Origin: Clostridia bacterium
GTDB taxonomy: Bacteria > Bacillota > Clostridia > Oscillospirales > Acutalibacteraceae
Assembly (NCBI GenBank): GCA_024404095.1
Contig: JAKSQO010000027.1
Coordinates: forward strand, 1-41,132
DNA length: 41,132 bases
Reading direction: 5' to 3'
The translations under genes and the position numbers were made by a program. Below, one piece after another: positions 41,132 through 41,132 of the stretch; position 1 is the first letter of the stretch; each line of letters starts with the position of its first letter. Below the pieces are notes generated by a model. That model saw nothing but the letters and a program-made list of their open reading frames with translations, did no database searches and was not told where the DNA came from.

Positions 41132-41132
41132 G

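Noticed and set aside
1..41132. CRISPR array, tRNA or rRNA genes
   Set aside because: No regularly spaced direct repeats, cloverleaf-like or rRNA-like segments were seen on either strand.

Overview
The window is a 41.1 kb segment of a conjugative element from a low-to-mid GC Gram-positive gut-type anaerobe. An Oscillospiraceae/Ruminococcus-like host is the best guess, because the gene families (PrgI, PcfB, TnpV, DUF3848, DUF3846, DUF6133, DUF4320, CD1108-like and Maff2-like proteins) are typical of integrative or plasmid-borne conjugative elements of Clostridia. Essentially every gene lies on the minus strand, closely packed, often overlapping by 4-50 bp, with good GGAGG-type ribosome sites. 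The locus therefore reads right to left as one or a few long operons.

In transcription order: (1) 39.9-37.2 kb is the maintenance and regulation end: a 35-aa hydrophobic peptide, a small helical protein, two terminator-like hairpins, a 10-codon leader peptide, ParA, ParB, a further terminator and a SpoVG-like regulator. (2) 37.1-29.9 kb is a complete Tad-type (type IVc) pilus cluster: two DUF6133 pilin-like proteins, a prepilin peptidase with both catalytic aspartates, CpaB, a TadZ-like ATPase, an unknown protein, the TadA motor ATPase, TadB, TadC and two TadE/F-like pseudopilins. (3) 29.9-26.7 kb holds surface cargo: a lipoprotein with a Thr/Lys/Pro stalk and a Cys/His-rich head, and a 743-aa secreted protein with two InlB/Listeria-Bacteroides repeats. 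(4) 26.7-23.4 kb is a block of small unknown genes. (5) 23.4-14.9 kb is one 2821-aa protein that combines an ArdC-like N-terminus, a MutS-domain-I-like module, an N6-adenine methylase and an SNF2-type helicase. A TnpV gene lies entirely inside it in another frame. (6) 14.9-9.0 kb is DNA processing: DUF3848, DUF3991/toprim, a PcfM/DUF3846 fusion, an oriT-like spacer, MobC, a MOBP relaxase, PcfB and an ArdC-like protein. (7) 9.0-0.5 kb is the type IV secretion system: VirD4/TraG coupling protein, VirB2-like pilin, VirB6-like channel protein, PrgI, VirB4 ATPase and a CD1108-like membrane protein ending in an M23 peptidase.

Working model (inference): the relaxase, MobC and PcfB process oriT; VirD4 feeds the DNA to the VirB4/VirB6/PrgI channel; the M23 protein opens peptidoglycan; and the Tad pilus with its two surface proteins helps the donor hold or recruit recipient cells. 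ParA/ParB and the methylase-helicase would support maintenance and establishment. No integrase, transposase or recognisable replication initiator is present, so the window is either incomplete or uses an unrecognised replication or integration function.

Both window ends carry the same 53-bp sequence in inverted orientation. The far right holds non-coding DNA with a GC-rich island and a frameshifted ATP-grasp ligase remnant on the plus strand. I saw no tRNA, rRNA or CRISPR array.
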